DNA from: Achromobacter pulmonis
Lineage (GTDB): Bacteria; Pseudomonadota; Gammaproteobacteria; Burkholderiales; Burkholderiaceae_B
Direction of reading: 5' to 3'
DNA length: 42,948 nt
NCBI RefSeq assembly: GCF_002885955.2
Contig: NZ_POQS01000007.1
Location: 201,710 to 244,657, forward strand
In this document: positions 8,133-16,995 of the stretch, piece after piece
How the letters are laid out: each line of letters starts with the position of its first letter
How positions within the stretch are numbered: the stretch's first letter is position 1
The notes under the pieces: generated by a model
What the model was told of the DNA's origin: nothing
The model's input: only the letters and a program-made list of their open reading frames with translations
Database searches by the model: none
Position numbers and translations under genes: made by a program

Positions 8133-8735
8133 ATGATCAAGATGCGTAGCGCCGTTTTCATCCTGACCCTGGTCCTGGCGGGCTGTGGCTTTGGCCGCGT
8201 GCCGGCGCCGCCCACGGTGTTCGACCTGGGCCTGGACGCCGCGCCGGTGCCGGCGCTGCCGTCGCGCGAGCCGATCGCGATGACGTTCCAGGCCGTGCCC
8301 AGCCTGTCCGATACCAGCGTGATCTGGCGCGTGGGCGACAGCGCCGCGCCCAAGGCCTATGCCACCTACCGCTGGGCCTCGTCGCCCACCGAGCTGCTGC
8401 GCCAGCGCATCGCCGAGCGCCTGTCGCGCCAGGGGCCGGTGCTCAACGAACGCGTCAGCCTGCAGACGCCGCAGCTGCAGGTGTTCCTGTCGCAGTTCGA
8501 GCAGGTGTTCGCGGCCGACGGCAGCGCCAGCGAGGGGCGCATCCTGCTGCAGGCCGTGCTGGTGCAGGGCCGGACGGTGCTGGGCCAGAAGCGCATCGTG
8601 GCGCGGGCCGACGCGCCCACGCAGGACGCCGCCGGCGGCGTGGCCGCCTTGCGCCAGGCCAGCAATGACGCCGCCGACCAGCTGGCGCAATGGCTGGCTG
8701 CGACCCTGAAGCCCGCGCCCAAGGCGGGCGGTTAA
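8133..8735 (+). CDS. ABC-type transport auxiliary lipoprotein (PqiC/DUF330-like)
   Basis: A lipoprotein signal peptide ends in the lipobox LAGC (cysteine 18), followed by a proline-rich stretch and a beta-rich domain of about 150 residues (SDTSVIWRVGDS, YRWASSPTELLRQRI, EGRILLQAVLV). The layout matches the LptE/PqiC-like auxiliary lipoproteins that close MCE transporter operons and are thought to dock the MCE tube to the outer membrane. It starts three bases after the MCE gene stop and is the last gene of the four-gene operon. Confidence 0.82.
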   Translation: MIKMRSAVFILTLVLAGCGFGRVPAPPTVFDLGLDAAPVPALPSREPIAMTFQAVPSLSDTSVIWRVGDSAAPKAYATYRWASSPTELLRQRIAERLSRQGPVLNERVSLQTPQLQVFLSQFEQVFAADGSASEGRILLQAVLVQGRTVLGQKRIVARADAPTQDAAGGVAALRQASNDAADQLAQWLAATLKPAPKAGG

Positions 8736-8770
8736 CATCCTCCTCTTCTTTCCGCTTTACGAGTTTCGCC

Positions 8771-9424
8771 ATGTCCGCACGCACTGAAACCCACGCATTC
8801 AACGGCCCCGCAGGCCGCATCGATTGCGCCGTAGACTGGCCCGCCGGCGCGCCGCGCGGCTGGGCGCTGGTGCTGCATCCGCATCCGCTGCAGGGCGGAG
8901 CGCGCGAGAACAAGGTCGTCACGACCGTGTCGCGCGCCTGCGTGCAGCACGGCCTGGTGGCGGTGCGCCCGAATTTCCGCGGCGTCGGGCTGTCCGAGGG
9001 CGAGTTCGACAAGTCCGTCGGCGAGACCCAGGACATGCTGGCCGTGGTCGCGCAGATGCGCGAACTGCATCCGGAGCTGGCGCAGGCGCCGTGGGTGCTG
9101 GCCGGCTTTTCGTTCGGCACCGCCGTCGCCGCGCAGACCTATGCCGCGCTGGCCGAGCAGGGCGACGCGGTGCTGCCGTCGGCGCTGATGCTGATGGGGC
9201 CCGCGGTCAACCGCTTCCAGTCGCACGAGGTGCAGGTGCCGGACGACACGCTGATGGTGCATGGCGAAGAGGACGAAGTCGTGCCGCTGTCCGAGGCCAT
9301 GGACTGGGCGCGCCCGCGCTCCATTCCGGTGGTCGTGGTGCCGGGCGCCTCGCATTTCTTCCACGGAAAATTGCTGGTGCTGCGCCAACTGGTGCAAGCG
9401 CGACTGAAGGTCTCCCTGGACTGA
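8771..9424 (+). CDS. Alpha/beta hydrolase (COG2945 type)
   Basis: A 217-residue single-domain hydrolase without signal peptide. The oxyanion strand is VLHPHPLQGG, the nucleophile elbow is GFSFGT, the acid is in HGEEDEVVP and the catalytic histidine in GASHFFHGKL, so the triad is complete. Proteins of this family are uncharacterised esterase-like enzymes; the substrate is unknown. The ATG at 8771 fits the family N-terminus better than an earlier in-frame codon at 8690, which would overlap the lipoprotein gene. It lies 35 bases after the transporter operon and may be read with it. Confidence 0.82.
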   Translation: MSARTETHAFNGPAGRIDCAVDWPAGAPRGWALVLHPHPLQGGARENKVVTTVSRACVQHGLVAVRPNFRGVGLSEGEFDKSVGETQDMLAVVAQMRELHPELAQAPWVLAGFSFGTAVAAQTYAALAEQGDAVLPSALMLMGPAVNRFQSHEVQVPDDTLMVHGEEDEVVPLSEAMDWARPRSIPVVVVPGASHFFHGKLLVLRQLVQARLKVSLD

Positions 9425-9475
9425 ACGGGTTGCATCAAGTTGCATGTTTTCGCGGCGGCGGGAACCCTGCCCGGG

Positions 9476-9504
9476 CTGAAGGGGTCTTAGCGTCTGCCTA
9501 TAAT
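9476..9504 (+). promoter_or_regulatory. Sigma-70-type promoter for the D,D-carboxypeptidase gene
   Basis: A perfect TATAAT lies at 9499-9504 and CTGAAG at 9476-9481, 17 bases upstream, is a weak -35. The gene starts 53 bases after the -10. In such GC-rich sequence an exact -10 is uncommon. Confidence 0.5.
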
Positions 9505-9557
9505 TGTCAGCCACCTGACCCGCGCCGGCGGGCGTCAATCCTGGACCCACGTTGCCG

Positions 9558-10826
9558 ATGAAGAATTTGCCCCACCCCGTTCACTCCCCCGCAGTCTTTA
9601 CCCGCCGCCTGCTTAGCGGCGCGGTGTTGTCGGCGATGCTCGCGGCCTCGATGCCGGCCTGGTCGCAGCAACAGCAGGCGCCCGCCGCCGCGGCGCCGGC
9701 CACAGGCGCGGCCGCTCCCGCGCCCTCGGCTTCGGGCGTGGTGCCGGTGGGCGAAGTGTCGGCGGTGCCGGCGCCCACGATCGCGGCCAAGGCCTGGATC
9801 GTGATGGACGTGAACAGCGGCCAGACTCTGGCGGCCTCCAACCCGGACATGAAGGTCGAGCCGGCCTCGCTGACCAAGATCATGACGGCCTACGTCGTCT
9901 TCAACGCGCTCGAGGAAAAGCGCCTGACGCTGGAGCAGACCGTGCCGGTTTCCGAGCACGCGTGGCGCACCGGCGGTTCGCGCATGTTCATCGAGCCGCG
10001 CAAGCCGGTCACCGTGGATGAACTGAACCAGGGCATGATCGTGCAGTCCGGCAACGACGCCTCGGTGGCCCTGGCCGAAGCGGTCGGCGGCAGCGAAGGC
10101 GCGTTCGCCTCGCTCATGAACCAGGAGGCCGAGCGCCTGGGCATGCGCAACACGCACTTCATGAACGCCACCGGCCTGCCCGATCCGCAGCACATGACCT
10201 CGGCGCGCGACCTGGCGATCCTGTCGTCGCGCCTGATCACCGATCACCCGGACTACTTCCACTACTACAAGCAGAAAAGCTTCACCTACAACAAGATCAC
10301 CCAGCCCAACCGCAACCGCCTGCTGTGGGCCGATCCGTCGGTGGACGGCATGAAGACCGGCCATACCGAATCGGCCGGCTACTGCCTGGTGTCGACCGCG
10401 ATGCGCGGCGACCGCCGCATCCTGGTGGTGGTGGTGGGCACCGACAGCGAAGCCACGCGCGCCGAGGAAAGCCTGAAGCTGCTGAACTGGAGCTTCCAGA
10501 ATTTCGACACCGTGAAGCTGTTCGACAAGAGCCAGCCGGGCATCGACGCGCGCGTCTGGGAAGGCGTGGCCGAGAACGTCAAGCTGGGTCCGCCCAACCC
10601 GGTGTCGATCGCGGTGCCGCGCGGCAAGGCCGGCGAGCTCAAGCCGGTGGCGCAGCGCACCGACCCGCTGATCGCCCCGCTGGCCAAGGGCCAGCAGGTC
10701 GGCACCCTGCAGTTCACGCTGGACGGCAAGGTGCTGCGCAGCGAGCCGCTGGTGGTGCAGGACGCGGTCGAACGCGCGGGCTTCTTCGGCCGCATGGTCG
10801 ATACGGTCAAGCGCTGGTTCGAATAA
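9558..10826 (+). CDS. dacC: D-alanyl-D-alanine carboxypeptidase (class C low-molecular-weight PBP)
   Basis: It removes the terminal D-alanine of peptidoglycan stem peptides in the periplasm. The 422-residue protein has a signal peptide (RRLLSGAVLSAMLAASMPAWSQ), an alanine/proline-rich linker, then the serine-transpeptidase motifs SLTK (serine 104), SGN (164-166) and KTG (266-268). The C-terminal beta domain and a terminal amphipathic helix (FGRMVDTVKRWF) that touches the membrane follow as in PBP5/PBP6. Start ATG 9558 is preferred to TTG 9552. Whether it is the dacA or dacC paralogue cannot be decided. The downstream aminotransferase handles D-alanine, so the pair may share a theme. Confidence 0.9.
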   Translation: MKNLPHPVHSPAVFTRRLLSGAVLSAMLAASMPAWSQQQQAPAAAAPATGAAAPAPSASGVVPVGEVSAVPAPTIAAKAWIVMDVNSGQTLAASNPDMKVEPASLTKIMTAYVVFNALEEKRLTLEQTVPVSEHAWRTGGSRMFIEPRKPVTVDELNQGMIVQSGNDASVALAEAVGGSEGAFASLMNQEAERLGMRNTHFMNATGLPDPQHMTSARDLAILSSRLITDHPDYFHYYKQKSFTYNKITQPNRNRLLWADPSVDGMKTGHTESAGYCLVSTAMRGDRRILVVVVGTDSEATRAEESLKLLNWSFQNFDTVKLFDKSQPGIDARVWEGVAENVKLGPPNPVSIAVPRGKAGELKPVAQRTDPLIAPLAKGQQVGTLQFTLDGKVLRSEPLVVQDAVERAGFFGRMVDTVKRWFE

Positions 10827-10874
10827 CAGAACGGCCGGGGGCGCGGCCGCGCGCCCCGTGGGTGTAAGCTAGCG

Positions 10875-10910
10875 ACGGGCGTTTCGTGATGAAACGCCCG
10901 TCTTCATTCC
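10875..10910 (+). terminator. Rho-independent terminator after the carboxypeptidase gene
   Basis: ACGGGCGTTTC (10875-10885) pairs perfectly with GAAACGCCCGT (10891-10901) around a five-base loop. A moderately T-rich TCTTCATTCC follows. Confidence 0.7.
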
Positions 10911-10961
10911 CGGGGCGGACCTGCCGGTGCGCCCCTATCCTTCGATTCTCAGGAGTGCGTC

Positions 10962-11828
10962 ATGATTCCGGGCGTGCCGGGCGATAGCCAGGTGTATCTC
11001 AACGGTGAGTTCCTGCGGGTGGACGAGGCCAAGATCTCCGTCCTCGACCGCGGCTTTATTTTCGGCGACGGCATCTACGAAGTCGTGCCCGTGTACCAGG
11101 GCAATGCGTTCCGCATGGCCGAGCATCTCGACCGCCTGGACCGCAGCCTGGCGGCGCTGCGCATCGCCCAGCCCTTCGACCGCGCCGGCTGGATCGACCT
11201 GATCCAGCAACTGCTGGCGCGCACCGAGCTGGAAACCTGCATCGTCTATCTGCAGGTGACGCGCGGCGTGGCCAAGCGGGACCACCAGTTCCCGTCGGTT
11301 CCCGTGACGCCCACCGTCTTCGGCATGGTGTCGGCCTGGTCGCCGCCGGCCGCCGCGCAGCGCGTCCAGGGCCTGTCCGCCATCAGCATCCCCGACGAGC
11401 GCTGGCTGCACTGCGAGATCAAGTCGGTCTCGCTCCTGGGCAACGTGCTGGCCAAGCAGCAGGCGGTCGACGCGCAGGTCGACGAGGTGCTGCAGTTCCG
11501 CGACGGCTACCTGACCGAAGGCTCGTCCACCAACATCTGGGTGGTTTCCGGCGGCAAGCTGCTGGCCCCGCCCAAGAACAACCTGATCCTGGAAGGCATC
11601 CGCTACGGCCTGATGGGCGAGCTGGCGGCGGAGGCGGGCATCCCGTTCGAATCGCGCCGCATCTCGCGCCAGGAGGTCGAGCAGGCCGACGAACTGATGC
11701 TGTCTTCGGCCACCAAGGAAGTGCTGGCCATCGTCTCGCTGGACGGCAAACCGGTGGGCGCGGGTAAGCCCGGCCCCGTTTTTGAGCAACTACGCGCGGG
11801 TTATGATGCCCGCATCGCCGCGCTCTAG
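10962..11828 (+). CDS. dat: D-amino-acid aminotransferase (PLP fold type IV)
   Basis: This 288-residue class IV aminotransferase should interconvert D-alanine and D-glutamate with 2-oxoacids in the cytoplasm. VYLNGEFLRVDEAKISVLDRG and FGDGIYEV are the typical start. The PLP-binding lysine is K154 in CEIKSVSLLG, and EGSSTNIWVV binds cofactor phosphate. Branched-chain aminotransferase and aminodeoxychorismate lyase share the fold; the short length and lysine context favour the D-amino-acid type, but activity is inferred. The preceding gene has a terminator, so it is probably transcribed separately, perhaps together with the ybeD-lipB group. Confidence 0.82.
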   Translation: MIPGVPGDSQVYLNGEFLRVDEAKISVLDRGFIFGDGIYEVVPVYQGNAFRMAEHLDRLDRSLAALRIAQPFDRAGWIDLIQQLLARTELETCIVYLQVTRGVAKRDHQFPSVPVTPTVFGMVSAWSPPAAAQRVQGLSAISIPDERWLHCEIKSVSLLGNVLAKQQAVDAQVDEVLQFRDGYLTEGSSTNIWVVSGGKLLAPPKNNLILEGIRYGLMGELAAEAGIPFESRRISRQEVEQADELMLSSATKEVLAIVSLDGKPVGAGKPGPVFEQLRAGYDARIAAL

Positions 11829-11927
11829 GCTTCAAGGCCTTCGGGCCTGCGGCATCGGGCGGCCCCGGCGGGGCCGCGCCGGCGGCCTTGCCGGCGCGCT
11901 GCCCGGCTCAAGGTTAAAAGGTAGATC

Positions 11928-12200
11928 ATGCATATCCCGCCCGAAGAGTCCCTCATCGAATATCCCAGCGACTTTCCCATCAAGGTGATGGGCAAGCAGC
12001 ATCCCGATTTCGCGCAGACGCTGACCGAAGTCGTCCTGCAGTTCGACCCCGGCTTCGACGCCGCGACGGTGGAAATGCGGCCCAGCAAGGGCGGCAACTA
12101 CATGGGGCTGACCTTCACCGTGCGCGCGACCTCGCGCGAGCAGCTGGACGCGCTCTACCGCGCCCTGCACGGCCATCCCATGGTGTCCATCGTTCTCTGA
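11928..12200 (+). CDS. ybeD: YbeD/DUF493 family protein
   Basis: A 90-residue ferredoxin-like-fold protein with the family phrases LIEYPSDFPIKVMG and YRALHGHPMVSIVL at the end. DUF493 proteins sit next to lipB in many proteobacteria, as here (13 bases upstream). A regulatory role in lipoate metabolism has been suggested but is unproven. The aminotransferase stop is about 100 bases upstream across a GC-rich spacer with GGCCGCGCCGGCGGCC-type inverted repeats. Confidence 0.85.
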   Translation: MHIPPEESLIEYPSDFPIKVMGKQHPDFAQTLTEVVLQFDPGFDAATVEMRPSKGGNYMGLTFTVRATSREQLDALYRALHGHPMVSIVL

Positions 12201-12213
12201 AGCAAGGCGTGTC

Positions 12214-12855
12214 GTGATCAAGTGGCTCGCGCGGCCGGCGGATTACCTGTCGACCTGGCAGGAGATGCAGGCCTATACCAACCTGCGCGGCGCCGATACG
12301 CCCGATGAGATCTGGCTGTGCGAACACGCGCCGGTCTACACCCTGGGCCAGGCCGGGCTGCCGCAGCATGTGCTCAACCCCGGCAACATCCCCGTCGTGC
12401 GCTGCGACCGCGGCGGGCAGGTCACCTACCACGGCCCCGGCCAGGTGATGGCGTACGCGCTGTTCGACCTGCGCCGCGCCGACATGTACGTCAAGGAATA
12501 CGTGAACCTGCTGGAAGGCGCGATCATCGACACGCTGTCCGATCTGGGCGTGGCGCACGCCTGTCGCAAGCCGGGCGCCCCGGGGGTATATGTGCCCGAC
12601 CCGGACGGCGGCGGCGAGCTGGCCAAGATCGCCGCGCTCGGCATCAAGATCCGCAACGGCCGCGCCTATCACGGCGTGTCGCTCAACGTCGCAATGGACC
12701 TGGCGCCTTTCCTGGGCATCAATCCCTGCGGCTACCAGGGCCTGCGCACCGTCGACATGGCCAGCTGCGGCGTGCGCTGCGCGCCCACCGAGGCCGGCGA
12801 CGCGCTGGCGCGCAATCTGCAGCAGGCCTGGCGGCGCGCGAGGGAAACGGCATGA
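12214..12855 (+). CDS. lipB: Lipoyl(octanoyl) transferase
   Basis: LipB moves octanoate from acyl carrier protein to lipoyl domains of 2-oxoacid dehydrogenases and the glycine cleavage H protein. The 213-residue protein has RGGQVTYHGPGQ (66-77), the catalytic lysine K138 in AKIAALG and the catalytic cysteine C172 in NPCGYQGL. The start is a GTG. The stop overlaps the next ATG by four bases. The sulfur-inserting partner lipA is 1.7 kb downstream. Confidence 0.94.
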   Translation: MIKWLARPADYLSTWQEMQAYTNLRGADTPDEIWLCEHAPVYTLGQAGLPQHVLNPGNIPVVRCDRGGQVTYHGPGQVMAYALFDLRRADMYVKEYVNLLEGAIIDTLSDLGVAHACRKPGAPGVYVPDPDGGGELAKIAALGIKIRNGRAYHGVSLNVAMDLAPFLGINPCGYQGLRTVDMASCGVRCAPTEAGDALARNLQQAWRRARETA

Positions 12856-13577
12856 AGACCTACAGCGCGGCCGACGTCGCCGCCACCACGCCCGAGCAAC
12901 TGGCCCGCCTGCGCGAACAGGGCCCGCCCGAGGAGTACGCCGCCTGGATCGGCGCGGCCGCCGAGCTGGGCCTGGCCGAGGCCCAGGCCATCTACGGGCA
13001 GATGCTGCTCGACGGCGCCGGCGTCGAACGCGACCAGGCGGCCGGCCTGGCGTGGTTCAAGCGCGCCGCCAACGCCGACCACCCCATGGCCATCAACATG
13101 GTCGGGCGCTGCTACGAGAACGGCTGGGGCGTGGCGCCGGACGATACCGTGGCGGCCTACTGGTTCCGGCTGGCCGCCGATCGCGGGCTGGACTGGGGCA
13201 TGTACAACTACGCCCACATGCTGCGCAGCGGCCGCGGCGGCGTGGCGCAGAATTCCGCCGCCGCGCTGGCGCTGTACCAGCAGGCGGCGCAGGCCGGCCA
13301 CGTCAAATCCATCGGTATGGTCGGGCGCTACTACGAAGCGGGCGACGTGATCGCCCAGGACATGGAACGCGCCTTCGACTGCTACCAGCGCTGCGCCGAA
13401 GGCGGCGATTTCCGCGGCATGTTCCACCTGGGACGCCTGCTGCTGTTGCGCGGACGCAAGGAAGAGGCCGTGCAATGGCTGGTCCGCGTGCCCGAAACCG
13501 CCACCCCCGCCTTTCTGCGGGAAGCCAACGCCATGCTGCAGGCCAGCGGATTCCCGGCGTTGTACGAGGGCGTGTAG
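12852..13577 (+). CDS. Sel1-repeat (tetratricopeptide-like) protein
   Basis: The 241-residue protein is built from about five Sel1-like repeats of 36 residues (AEAQAIYGQMLLDGAGVERD, MAINMVGRCYENGWGVAPD, WGMYNYAHMLRSGRGG, SIGMVGRYYEAGDVIAQD, RGMFHLGRLLLLRG). These fold into helical hairpins that bind other proteins. No signal peptide is visible, so it is cytoplasmic. The ATG overlaps the lipB stop (ATGA), so the two are co-translated. The function is unknown. Confidence 0.85.
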   Translation: MKTYSAADVAATTPEQLARLREQGPPEEYAAWIGAAAELGLAEAQAIYGQMLLDGAGVERDQAAGLAWFKRAANADHPMAINMVGRCYENGWGVAPDDTVAAYWFRLAADRGLDWGMYNYAHMLRSGRGGVAQNSAAALALYQQAAQAGHVKSIGMVGRYYEAGDVIAQDMERAFDCYQRCAEGGDFRGMFHLGRLLLLRGRKEEAVQWLVRVPETATPAFLREANAMLQASGFPALYEGV

Positions 13578-13582
13578 CCCCG

Positions 13583-14395
13583 TTACGTGCTCAACCGCTC
13601 CTCGAATACGGCCTCGATCGTTTCCCGTTCGCCGGCGGCGCGTTCGCCCTGCAGGCGGTCGAGCAGGAACCGGGCGGCGCGCCGGCCCAGGTCGGCGGCG
13701 TCCACGGCCAGGGTGGTCAGGCCTTGCGCCCATTGGGCCGCGCTGCCGTCGTCGCTGAAGCCCAGCACCGCCAGGTCCTGCGGCACGTGCAGGTCGCGGT
13801 TATGCGCTTCCGATACGGCGGCCGCGGCCAGTAGGTCGGAGCTGCAGAACACCGCGTCGAAGATGGTGTTGGTGGCCAGCAGGCGCAGAAAGGCCATGCG
13901 GCCGTCGTTCAGGTGCTGCACCTCGGGCTGCACGATGTCGGCCACCAGTTCCAGCCCCAGCGCGGCGGCGCTGCCGATGAAGCCGGCGCGCCGCGCGCGT
14001 TCCCAGGGGCAGTCGGCGCTGACGCAGGCCACCCGCGCGTAGCGTTTGGCCGCGAAGTGCCGCGCGGCCCGGCGTCCCGCTTCCTCGTTGTCCACCACGA
14101 CAGCGCCGTCGGGCGGCTGCGCCGAGGCGCTCCAGGTCTCGACCAGCGGGATCTCCAGCGCGGCCACCGCGGCCCGCAGGCCGGGGTCGTCCAGCGGGCC
14201 GATGACCAGCGCGGCCGCCGGGCGCAGCGCGTCCAGCATGGCCAGCGCCGCCGGGTCCTGCCAGGGCGCGGCCGCCAGGTAATAGCCGGCGGGCGCCAGC
14301 GCTTCGGCGCAGGCCTGCATGGCGCGGGCGGCCGGGGCGGCGTCCAGGCGCGGTGCGATCAGGGCGATGGGGCGGGGCGGGAGCAGGCTGGCCAT
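13583..14395 (-). CDS. LacI/PBP1-like ligand-binding domain protein without DNA-binding domain
   Basis: The 270 residues correspond to the effector-binding half of a LacI-family regulator (RPIALIAP, DNEEAGRRAARHFAAK, AVFCSSDLLAAAAV, LAVLGFSDDG, TTLAVDAADLGRRAARFLL). The helix-turn-helix and hinge, normally about 60 residues before the first strand, are missing: an in-frame TGA lies 21 bases upstream of the ATG, and neither other frame encodes such a domain before lipA begins. There is no signal peptide, so it is not a periplasmic binding protein. It is probably a regulator truncated at its 5' end, or a free-standing sensor. It lies on the opposite strand between lipB and lipA. Confidence 0.75.
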   Translation of the reverse strand: MASLLPPRPIALIAPRLDAAPAARAMQACAEALAPAGYYLAAAPWQDPAALAMLDALRPAAALVIGPLDDPGLRAAVAALEIPLVETWSASAQPPDGAVVVDNEEAGRRAARHFAAKRYARVACVSADCPWERARRAGFIGSAAALGLELVADIVQPEVQHLNDGRMAFLRLLATNTIFDAVFCSSDLLAAAAVSEAHNRDLHVPQDLAVLGFSDDGSAAQWAQGLTTLAVDAADLGRRAARFLLDRLQGERAAGERETIEAVFEERLST

Positions 14396-14565
14396 GGGGA
14401 AAACCGGGATTCGTCAGGCGTGACGATAACCCAGGCGGGCCGGCCGCGAGGCGGGCCGTCCGTCCTGGGATCGGTCCGCTTCGGGGGCGTTTCCGGCCGC
14501 CAGGGGTAAAATGCCATTTTTGTCCCAAAGCCGGCCCGTTCGCGCGCCGGCCGTGAAGGTGTCCA

Positions 14566-15570
14566 ATGTCCACGCTCGCCGAGTCTCCTGTGCCCTCGAA
14601 CGAATCCGCCGCCACGCCCGCGGACGCGGCCTACGATCCGACGCAAAAGCAGAAATCGCAGGCCAAGACGGCGCGCATTCCCATCAAGATCGTTCCGGCC
14701 GAACGCCTGAAGAAGCCCGAGTGGATCCGCGTGAAGGCCGCCGCGCCCGGTTCGCGTTTCTACGACATCAAGCGCATCCTGCGCGAACACAACCTGCACA
14801 CGGTCTGCGAGGAAGCCTCCTGCCCCAACATCGGCGAGTGTTTCGGCAAGGGCACGGCCACCTTCATGATCATGGGCGACAAGTGCACGCGCCGCTGCCC
14901 GTTCTGTGACGTGGGCCACGGCCGTCCGGACCCGCTGGACACCAAGGAACCCGAAAACCTCGCGCGCACCATCGCCGCGATGAAGCTGAACTATGTCGTG
15001 ATCACCTCGGTCGACCGCGACGACCTGCGCGACGGCGGCGCCGGCCACTTCGTCGACTGCATCACCCACATCCGCGAACTGTCGCCCACCACCCGCATCG
15101 AGGTGCTGGTGCCGGATTTCCGCGGCCGCCTGGACCGCGCGCTCACCATTCTCAACGCCGGCCCGCCGGACGTGATGAACCACAACCTGGAAACCGTGCC
15201 GCGCCTGTACAAGCAGGCGCGTCCGGGCTCGGACTACATGCACTCGCTGAAGCTGCTGGCCGAGTTCAAGAAGCTGCATCCCGAAGTCCCGACCAAATCC
15301 GGCCTGATGCTGGGCCTGGGCGAGACCGACGAGGAAATCCTGCAGGTGATGCGCGACATGCGCGCGCACGGCGTGGACATGCTGACCATCGGCCAGTACC
15401 TGCAGCCGTCCGAACACCACCTGCCGGTGCTGCGCTACGCGCATCCCGACACCTTCGCCATGTTCGAGCGCGAAGCCTACGCGATGGGGTTCTCCCACGC
15501 GGCGGTGGGCGCGATGGTGCGTTCTTCGTACCATGCCGACGAGCAGGCGCATGCGGCCGGGGTGAACTGA
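14566..15570 (+). CDS. lipA: Lipoyl synthase (radical SAM)
   Basis: LipA inserts two sulfurs into protein-bound octanoate using S-adenosylmethionine radicals. The 334-residue protein carries both iron-sulfur cluster motifs: C81-x4-C86-x5-C92 (auxiliary cluster, sacrificed as sulfur donor) and C107-x3-C111-x2-C114 (radical SAM cluster). The terminal RSSYHADEQ contains the serine that ligates the auxiliary cluster. An alanine-rich leader of about 35 residues precedes the conserved part. It completes the lipoate pathway with lipB. The upstream 170 bases contain TAAAAT at 14507-14512 as a possible -10. Confidence 0.95.
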   Translation: MSTLAESPVPSNESAATPADAAYDPTQKQKSQAKTARIPIKIVPAERLKKPEWIRVKAAAPGSRFYDIKRILREHNLHTVCEEASCPNIGECFGKGTATFMIMGDKCTRRCPFCDVGHGRPDPLDTKEPENLARTIAAMKLNYVVITSVDRDDLRDGGAGHFVDCITHIRELSPTTRIEVLVPDFRGRLDRALTILNAGPPDVMNHNLETVPRLYKQARPGSDYMHSLKLLAEFKKLHPEVPTKSGLMLGLGETDEEILQVMRDMRAHGVDMLTIGQYLQPSEHHLPVLRYAHPDTFAMFEREAYAMGFSHAAVGAMVRSSYHADEQAHAAGVN

Positions 15571-15571
15571 T

Positions 15572-16114
15572 TCAGTAGAGCGGCGCGTCGCCGAGCAACG
15601 CGCCGGCGCGGTCCTTGTCGGACAGTCGCGGCGCCTGTTCGCAGGGCCAGTCTATCGCCAGCGTCGGATCGTCCCAGCGGATGCAGCGCTCGTGCTGCGC
15701 CGCGTAATAGTCCGTGGCCTTGTACAGCACCTCGGCCACGTCGGACAGCACCAGAAAGCCGTGGGCGAAGCCCTCGGGTATCCATAGCTGGCGCTTGTTA
15801 TCGGCGCTCAGCACGGCGCCCACCCATTTTCCGAAGGTGGGCGAGGCGCGCCGCAGGTCCACCGCCACGTCGAAGATTTCACCGGCGCAGACGCGCACCA
15901 GCTTGCCCTGCGCCTGGGCGACCTGGTAGTGCAGGCCGCGCAGCACGCCCCTGGCCGAGCGCGAGTGGTTGTCCTGCACGAAGCTGCGTTGCAGGCCGGT
16001 GGATCGTTCGAAATCGCGCTGGTTGAAGCTCTCGAAAAAAAAGCCGCGCTCGTCCGCCAGGACGCGGGGCTCCAGGATCATCACGTCCGGAATGGCTTGC
16101 GGGATGGCTTGCAT
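15572..16114 (-). CDS. rmlC: dTDP-4-dehydrorhamnose 3,5-epimerase
   Basis: The third enzyme of dTDP-L-rhamnose synthesis. The 180-residue cupin has ADERGFFFESFN, the catalytic histidine H62 in LRGLHYQ, aspartates in FDVAVDLRR and the tyrosine of LYKATDYY. The ATG overlaps the rmlA stop (start 16114, rmlA ends at 16114). The stop is one base from the lipA stop, so the two transcripts converge without a visible terminator. It is the last gene of the operon rmlB-rmlD-rmlA-rmlC. Confidence 0.94.
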   Translation of the reverse strand: MQAIPQAIPDVMILEPRVLADERGFFFESFNQRDFERSTGLQRSFVQDNHSRSARGVLRGLHYQVAQAQGKLVRVCAGEIFDVAVDLRRASPTFGKWVGAVLSADNKRQLWIPEGFAHGFLVLSDVAEVLYKATDYYAAQHERCIRWDDPTLAIDWPCEQAPRLSDKDRAGALLGDAPLY

Positions 16115-16995
16115 CAGAACACCTTGTCGACCAGGATGCGCATCAGGTATTGGCCATAGCCGCTCCTGGCCAGCGGGCGTGCCAGCTGTTCGAGCTGGTC
16201 GGCGCCGATCCAGCCCTGGCGGAAGGCGATTTCCTCGGGGCAGGCCACCTTCAGCCCCTGGCGGTGTTCCAGCGTGGCGATGAACTGGCTGGCTTCGAGC
16301 AGCGATTCATGCGTGCCGGTGTCCAGCCAGGCGTAGCCCCGGCCCATGATTTCCACCGCAAGCCGGCCCTGTTCGAGATAACGCTGGTTGACGTCGGTGA
16401 TTTCGAGTTCGCCACGGGCCGAAGGCCGGATGCCGCGGGCGATTTCGATGACGTCGTTGTCGTAGAAATACAGGCCGGTCACCGCGTAGCCCGAGCGCGG
16501 CTGGGCGGGTTTTTCCTCGATGGACAGCACCTTGCCGCCCGCATCGAATTCGGCCACGCCGTAGCGTTCGGGGTCCTGGACGTGATAGGCGAAGACGGTG
16601 GCGCCGTCCGGGCGGGCATGGGCGCGCTGCAGCAGCCTGGGCAGTTCGTGGCCGTAGAAAATATTGTCGCCCAGCACCAGCGCGCAGGACTCGCCGCCGA
16701 TGAAGGGCGCGCCGATCAGGAAGGCCTGCGCCAGGCCGTCGGGCGTAGGCTGCACGGCGTATTCGAGGTTCAGCCCCCATTGCGATCCGTCTCCCAGGAG
16801 CTGGCAAAAGCGCGGTGTGTCCTGCGGCGTCGAGATGATGAGGATCTCGCGTATGCCCGCCAGCATCAGCGTGGCGAGCGGGTAGTAGATCATCGGCTTG
16901 TCGAATACCGGCAGCAGCTGCTTGCTGATGGCCAGGGTGGCCGGGTGCAGGCGGGCGCCCGAGCCGCCCGCCAGAACTATGCCTTTGCGCGCCAT
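16114..16995 (-). CDS. rmlA: Glucose-1-phosphate thymidylyltransferase
   Basis: RmlA makes dTDP-glucose from glucose-1-phosphate and dTTP, the entry step of the rhamnose pathway. The 293-residue protein starts MARKGIVLAGGSGARLHPAT (nucleotide-binding loop), then KQLLPVFDKPMIYYPL, VLGDNIFYGH (metal-binding aspartate), EEKPAQPRSGYAVTGLYFYDN and AWLDTGTHESLLEA. The start lies inside the 3' end of rmlD (19-base overlap). dTDP-rhamnose normally feeds back on this enzyme. Confidence 0.94.
   Translation of the reverse strand: MARKGIVLAGGSGARLHPATLAISKQLLPVFDKPMIYYPLATLMLAGIREILIISTPQDTPRFCQLLGDGSQWGLNLEYAVQPTPDGLAQAFLIGAPFIGGESCALVLGDNIFYGHELPRLLQRAHARPDGATVFAYHVQDPERYGVAEFDAGGKVLSIEEKPAQPRSGYAVTGLYFYDNDVIEIARGIRPSARGELEITDVNQRYLEQGRLAVEIMGRGYAWLDTGTHESLLEASQFIATLEHRQGLKVACPEEIAFRQGWIGADQLEQLARPLARSGYGQYLMRILVDKVF

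Noticed and set aside
9425..9475. Regulatory direct repeat TTGCAT-CAAG-TTGCAT before the carboxypeptidase gene
   Set aside because: Only two short copies, no known binding protein, upstream of the promoter; could be chance.
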